Positions 5,011 to 7,302 of a DNA stretch of 7,302 nucleotides are shown here, piece after piece. Location of the stretch: NCBI GenBank assembly GCA_900556405.1, contig USPB01000100.1, forward strand, positions 1-7,302. Reading direction: 5' to 3'. Numbering within the stretch: position 1 is the stretch's first letter; every line of letters begins with the position of its first letter. The position numbers were made by a program, and so were the translations under genes. This stretch comes from an uncultured Actinomyces sp. (GTDB lineage Bacteria > Actinomycetota > Actinomycetes > Actinomycetales > Actinomycetaceae). Below the pieces are notes generated by a model, which saw nothing but the letters and a program-made list of their open reading frames with translations, was not told the DNA's origin and did no database searches.

Positions 5011-5036
5011 TTATGCATGTCATTATACATGCATAA
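5011..5036 (-). promoter_or_regulatory. Operator with embedded -10 box, second RelB/DinJ antitoxin
   Basis: TTATGCATGT (5011-5020) and ACATGCATAA (5027-5036) are perfect 10-bp inverted arms with a 6-base spacer. Read on the minus strand, a consensus TATAAT -10 box (complement of 5022-5027) covers the spacer, so a protein bound to the arms would sit over the promoter. A weak TGCTTT -35 (complement of 5045-5050) lies 17 bases upstream. A third related motif, GCATGCA, occurs at 5048-5054. The site is in the 82-base spacer shared with the divergent methyltransferase gene, for which a plus-strand TAATAT (5034-5039) is a candidate -10. Confidence 0.68.
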
Positions 5037-5080
5037 TATCTAAAAAAGCATGCAATCAAGGCGCAGTGAAGGGCCATCTC

Positions 5081-5955
5081 ATGTCGACACACGACAGTAC
5101 AATCAACCGCGACTCGCAGGCCTATTGGAACAGCCGGGCCGCGACGTTCACACGCAATGCGACCAGCGACTACGAGCGCTGGCTCCTGGATCTACTCGCG
5201 CTCGATCCGGGCGACGAGGTCCTCGACATGGGGTGCGCAACGGGCACGCTCGCCGTCCCCCTCGCCCGCGCCGGGCACCGCCTCCACGGCTGCGACTTTG
5301 CCGAAGCCATGCTGGCGATCCTCGACGAGCGCGCGGCAGCCGAGAACCTGCCGATCACCTCCCACCTGATCGCCTGGGAGGACGACTGGGAGGAAGCGGG
5401 CTTGGGTGAAGACAGCGTGGACGCTGCTTTCGCCTCGCGTTCTCTCATGAGCGGGGACGCCTTCTCCGCCGTGCGCAAGCTCGACGCGGCGGCACGCTCA
5501 CGCGCGGCTGTCGTCGTGCCGGGCAGCTCCCTCCCCTCTCGCGACCCGCGCATCCTCACCTACCTGGGGCGCTCGACGAGGCACCCGCGCATCGTCCGCG
5601 ACGTGACGCGAGCGCTCGCTGCCCTGGGACGCGTCCCGATTTTCGCGACCACGCAGACCTTCCGCCCCATGCGTTTCTCCTCCTTCGGCGAGGCCCGATC
5701 CGACCTTCGCCGCCTGGCTGGCCCCGAGCCGTTCACCGTGCGCGAGCAGCGACTCTTCGTCGCCTGGCCGGCCCCGAGCCATTCACCGCGCGCGAGCAGC
5801 GGCTTTTCGACGCATACGCCGCCCAGCAGCACTTCGTGCGCGAGGCCGTCACCAACGCCTGGGGCGAGAGCGAGGACCAGTGGATCCTCGACTACAAGTT
5901 GCCCGTCACCTGGGTATTTATCGGCTGGCGCACCGACGGGAGCACGTGGGCGTAG
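5081..5955 (+). pseudogene. Class I SAM-dependent methyltransferase, frameshifted by a 50-bp duplication
   Basis: The N-terminal part is a Rossmann-type methyltransferase: YWNSRAATF (15-23), motif I VLDMGCATGTLAVPLA (47-62) for SAM binding, and CDFAEAML (71-78) with Asp72 as the likely ribose-binding acid. The family's substrate is unknown to me. At 5711 a 50-bp segment repeats in tandem, and because 50 is not a multiple of 3 the frame is lost. Translation from 5081 runs on into unrelated residues to a stop at 5980. Removing one repeat restores a 274-residue protein ending ...QWILDYKLPVTWVFIGWRTDGSTWA, with a natural-looking C-terminus and a stop at 5953-5955. The start is chosen at 5081, with GAAGGG (5068-5073) 7 bases upstream. 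Either a genuine broken gene or an assembly join of two strain alleles. Confidence 0.82.
5711..5810 (+). repeat. Imperfect tandem duplication, 2 x 50 bp
   Basis: Bases 5711-5760 and 5761-5810 match at 44 of 50 positions with no gaps. Both copies encode RLAGPEPFT(V/A)REQRLF in their own frames. Four of the six differences are silent, one changes Val to Ala, and one is at the last base. The second copy is the one in frame with the natural C-terminus. Confidence 0.95.
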
Positions 5956-5976
5956 CGAGCCCCGGCCTCGTTCTGC

Positions 5977-6417
5977 TTAGCCCGCGTCCGGGCGGCGCCT
6001 GCGCGCCTTGACTTCGCCGCGCCTCTTCTTGTCAGCGAGGCGGCGCAGCTTCGACGCGCGCGTCGGCTTCGTCGCCCGACGAGGCGTGGGCGGGGTGAGC
6101 GCTGCACGCAGGACGTGCGCGAGGCGCTCGCGGGCGGCCGCGCGATTGCGCCGCTGGGAGCGGTGCTCGGCGGCGGTAATCGTGAGGATGGTTCCGCTCA
6201 GGCGATCATCGAGTTCGCGGAGGGCACGCTCGCGCTGCTTCTCGTTCAGAGCGACCGTCGTCGCCAGATCCAGGCTGAGCTGGACGCGCGAATCCGCCGT
6301 GTTGACGCCCTGGCCGCCGGGACCCGAGGCGTGGGAGAAACGCTCGATCAGCTCCCCCGCGGGCACAACGAGGCCGCGCGGGCAGCCGGGCCCGGCGGGA
6401 ATGCGCAGATCGTCCAT
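5977..6417 (-). CDS. arfB: Alternative ribosome-rescue factor ArfB (YaeJ), peptidyl-tRNA hydrolase
   Basis: This protein enters the A site of ribosomes stalled at mRNA ends and hydrolyses the peptidyl-tRNA. The release-factor GGQ motif is at 34-36 (SGPGGQGVNT, followed by SRVQLSLD). The EHRSQRRNR segment is at 84-92, and a basic tail RRATKPTRASKLRRLADKKRR (113-133, given in part) extends to residue 141; in E. coli the tail enters the empty mRNA channel. At 146 residues it has the normal family length and lacks the codon-recognition domains of RF1/RF2. The ATG at 6417 (MDDLRIPAG) is preferred over an in-frame GTG at 6432. It is 32 bases downstream of the uracil-glycosylase gene on the same strand, so co-transcription is likely, and it converges with the methyltransferase relic. 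Confidence 0.92.
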   Translation of the reverse strand: MDDLRIPAGPGCPRGLVVPAGELIERFSHASGPGGQGVNTADSRVQLSLDLATTVALNEKQRERALRELDDRLSGTILTITAAEHRSQRRNRAAARERLAHVLRAALTPPTPRRATKPTRASKLRRLADKKRRGEVKARRRRPDAG

Positions 6418-6449
6418 GGGACTAGTGTGCACTACCCGCCCGGGCCTCG

Positions 6450-7049
6450 TTACTTCATGAGCTCAGCGACCCGCTTCTTCAGGTCGGGCAGCACGTCGGT
6501 GTCGAACCAGGGGTTCTTCTTCATCCACATCTGATTGCGCGGCGAGGGGTGGACCAGTGGGAAGTACGTGGGCAGGTAGTGCTTGTAGTCGCGCACGACG
6601 TCCGTGAGGGAGGCCGAGGACTTCAGGTCCAGGTAGCGCCTGGTCGCGTATGCGCCGACGAGGATCGTCATATCCAAGTGCGGCATCAGCTCGAGCAGGC
6701 GCGGGTGCCACTTGTCGGCGAAGTCCTTGCGCGGAGGCAGGTCTCCACTCTTACCCGTGCCCGGGAAGTAGAAGTCCATGGGGACGATTGCGAGCTTGCC
6801 CGAATGATAGAACGCGTCGCGGTCGATGCCCATCCAGTCGCGCAGCCGGTCGCCGCTGCGGTCGTTCCACACGATGCCGGTCTCCTCGGCGAAGCGCCCG
6901 GGCGCCTGGCCGACGATCATGATGCGACACTGCGGGCCCGCGAAGAACAGCGGGTCGATTCCACGCTTCGTAAACGAGGCGTTCTCGGGATCGTTTTTGA
7001 TATCGTCAGCGATTTTCTGGAAGCGCGGATCCGTGATCTCCGGTGTCAT
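6450..7049 (-). CDS. Uracil-DNA glycosylase superfamily protein
   Basis: A 199-residue protein with the two signature loops of the UDG superfamily: GQAPG (47-51), the motif-1 loop near the catalytic site, and HPSPRN (167-172), the motif-2 loop that inserts into DNA. FYFPG lies at 93-97. Family 4 enzymes carry four Fe-S cysteines, but only one cysteine (Cys41) is present here, so it is a cluster-free member. It probably excises uracil or damaged bases, though activity and substrate cannot be fixed from sequence. The ATG at 7049 is chosen over a TTG at 7079 because a TANNNT hexamer (TACGCT, complement of 7056-7061) is 6 bases before it. It probably heads an operon with the ArfB gene. Confidence 0.85.
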   Translation of the reverse strand: MTPEITDPRFQKIADDIKNDPENASFTKRGIDPLFFAGPQCRIMIVGQAPGRFAEETGIVWNDRSGDRLRDWMGIDRDAFYHSGKLAIVPMDFYFPGTGKSGDLPPRKDFADKWHPRLLELMPHLDMTILVGAYATRRYLDLKSSASLTDVVRDYKHYLPTYFPLVHPSPRNQMWMKKNPWFDTDVLPDLKKRVAELMK

Positions 7050-7055
7050 ACCCCC

Positions 7056-7061
7056 AGCGTA
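7056..7061 (-). promoter_or_regulatory. Predicted -10 element of the uracil-glycosylase gene (leaderless)
   Basis: On the minus strand TACGCT fits TANNNT and is followed by GGGGGT and the ATG at 7049, the same 6-base gap as at three other genes here. The GGGGG could instead act as a poor ribosome binding site. Confidence 0.38.
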
Positions 7062-7108
7062 TGTCACGTCCGCAGACAAACCGCTACCAACACGTTGGAG
7101 GTCACACG

Positions 7109-7302
7109 CTAGTCCAAGTCTCCGGCGCGGGCGATATCGGTGCTCCCACTCGGAGCGAGGTCACCGCTCTCCATTGCGGCCTCGCGCGCCTTCTTGCCGA
7201 GGCGATCCAGCTCGGCCACGGCGTAGCCGAGGTGGGAAGCGCCTTCCTTCAGGCTTTGCCTCAGTTTCTTCTCGTCTTTTTCCTTCGCGCCCTTCAGAGC
7301 AT
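7109..7302 (-). CDS. C-terminal end of an unrecognised lysine/alanine-rich protein (partial)
   Basis: An open frame enters from the right edge and ends with TAG at 7109-7111, giving 63 complete residues. The visible part begins ALKGAKEKDEKKLRQSLKEG and is strongly charged and probably helical to about residue 42. It then ends in a Gly/Ser/Asp-rich, likely flexible tail (SGDLAPSGSTDIARAGDLD). No catalytic motif, membrane segment or known domain is visible, and I do not recognise the family. Codon use is GC-rich like its neighbours. It lies 59 bases upstream of the uracil-glycosylase gene on the same strand, but that gene appears to have its own promoter. Confidence 0.6.
   Translation of the reverse strand, partial: ALKGAKEKDEKKLRQSLKEGASHLGYAVAELDRLGKKAREAAMESGDLAPSGSTDIARAGDLD

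Noticed and set aside
4955..5080. N-terminal extension of the methyltransferase frame by 42 codons
   Set aside because: The extension overlaps the antisense antitoxin gene and its operator, and its translation is unlike methyltransferase N-termini; 5081 has a plausible ribosome binding site.
7087..7098. CCAAC-AC-GTTGG inverted repeat after the partial gene
   Set aside because: The arms are only 5 bp with a 2-base loop and no U-tract follows, so it cannot form a credible terminator.

Overview
The window is a 7.3 kb stretch of high-GC, gene-dense bacterial chromosome. GC-rich third codon positions, leaderless-looking starts and the gene families suggest an actinobacterium. An Actinomycetaceae-type host (Actinomyces/Schaalia) is my best guess, by inference only. 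No rRNA, tRNA, CRISPR or transposase gene is visible, and no gap between genes exceeds 300 bases.

Layout. Base 46-651 (+) is an Ogt-type O6-alkylguanine-DNA methyltransferase. It converges, with a 1-base gap, on a YkvI-like 10-TM membrane protein at 653-1975 (-). A 152-base divergent spacer carries a YefM-like operator and leads to a Phd/YefM antitoxin at 2128-2391 (+). Directly after its stop lies a 19-codon remnant of a RelE-family toxin, which also folds as a long hairpin. Then come a nitroreductase (2456-3178, -), a RelB/DinJ antitoxin with no toxin (3250-3507, -), a threonine-aldolase-family PLP enzyme (3613-4662, -), and a 12-codon YafQ-like toxin tail (4691-4729, -) whose ATG overlaps the stop of a second RelB/DinJ antitoxin (4726-4998, -). 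On the + strand, 5081-5955 is a SAM methyltransferase frameshifted by a diverged 50-bp tandem duplication. The right end holds an ArfB/YaeJ ribosome-rescue factor (5977-6417, -), a uracil-DNA glycosylase superfamily protein (6450-7049, -), and the C-terminal end of an unrecognised lysine-rich protein (7109 to the edge, -).

How it fits together. Most genes are independent maintenance functions: alkylation and uracil repair, ribosome rescue, flavin redox, and amino-acid metabolism or transport. The striking layer is three solitary type II antitoxins within 2.9 kb, each with its own palindromic operator. Two of them are followed, at the expected position, by tiny in-frame remnants of the cognate toxin's C-terminus. 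I read this as disarmed toxin-antitoxin loci whose antitoxins and autoregulatory sites persist, possibly as regulators or anti-addiction modules. Several genes have a TANNNT-like -10 hexamer exactly 6 nt before the ATG, which suggests leaderless mRNAs; the two RelB/DinJ antitoxins instead have strong Shine-Dalgarno sequences.
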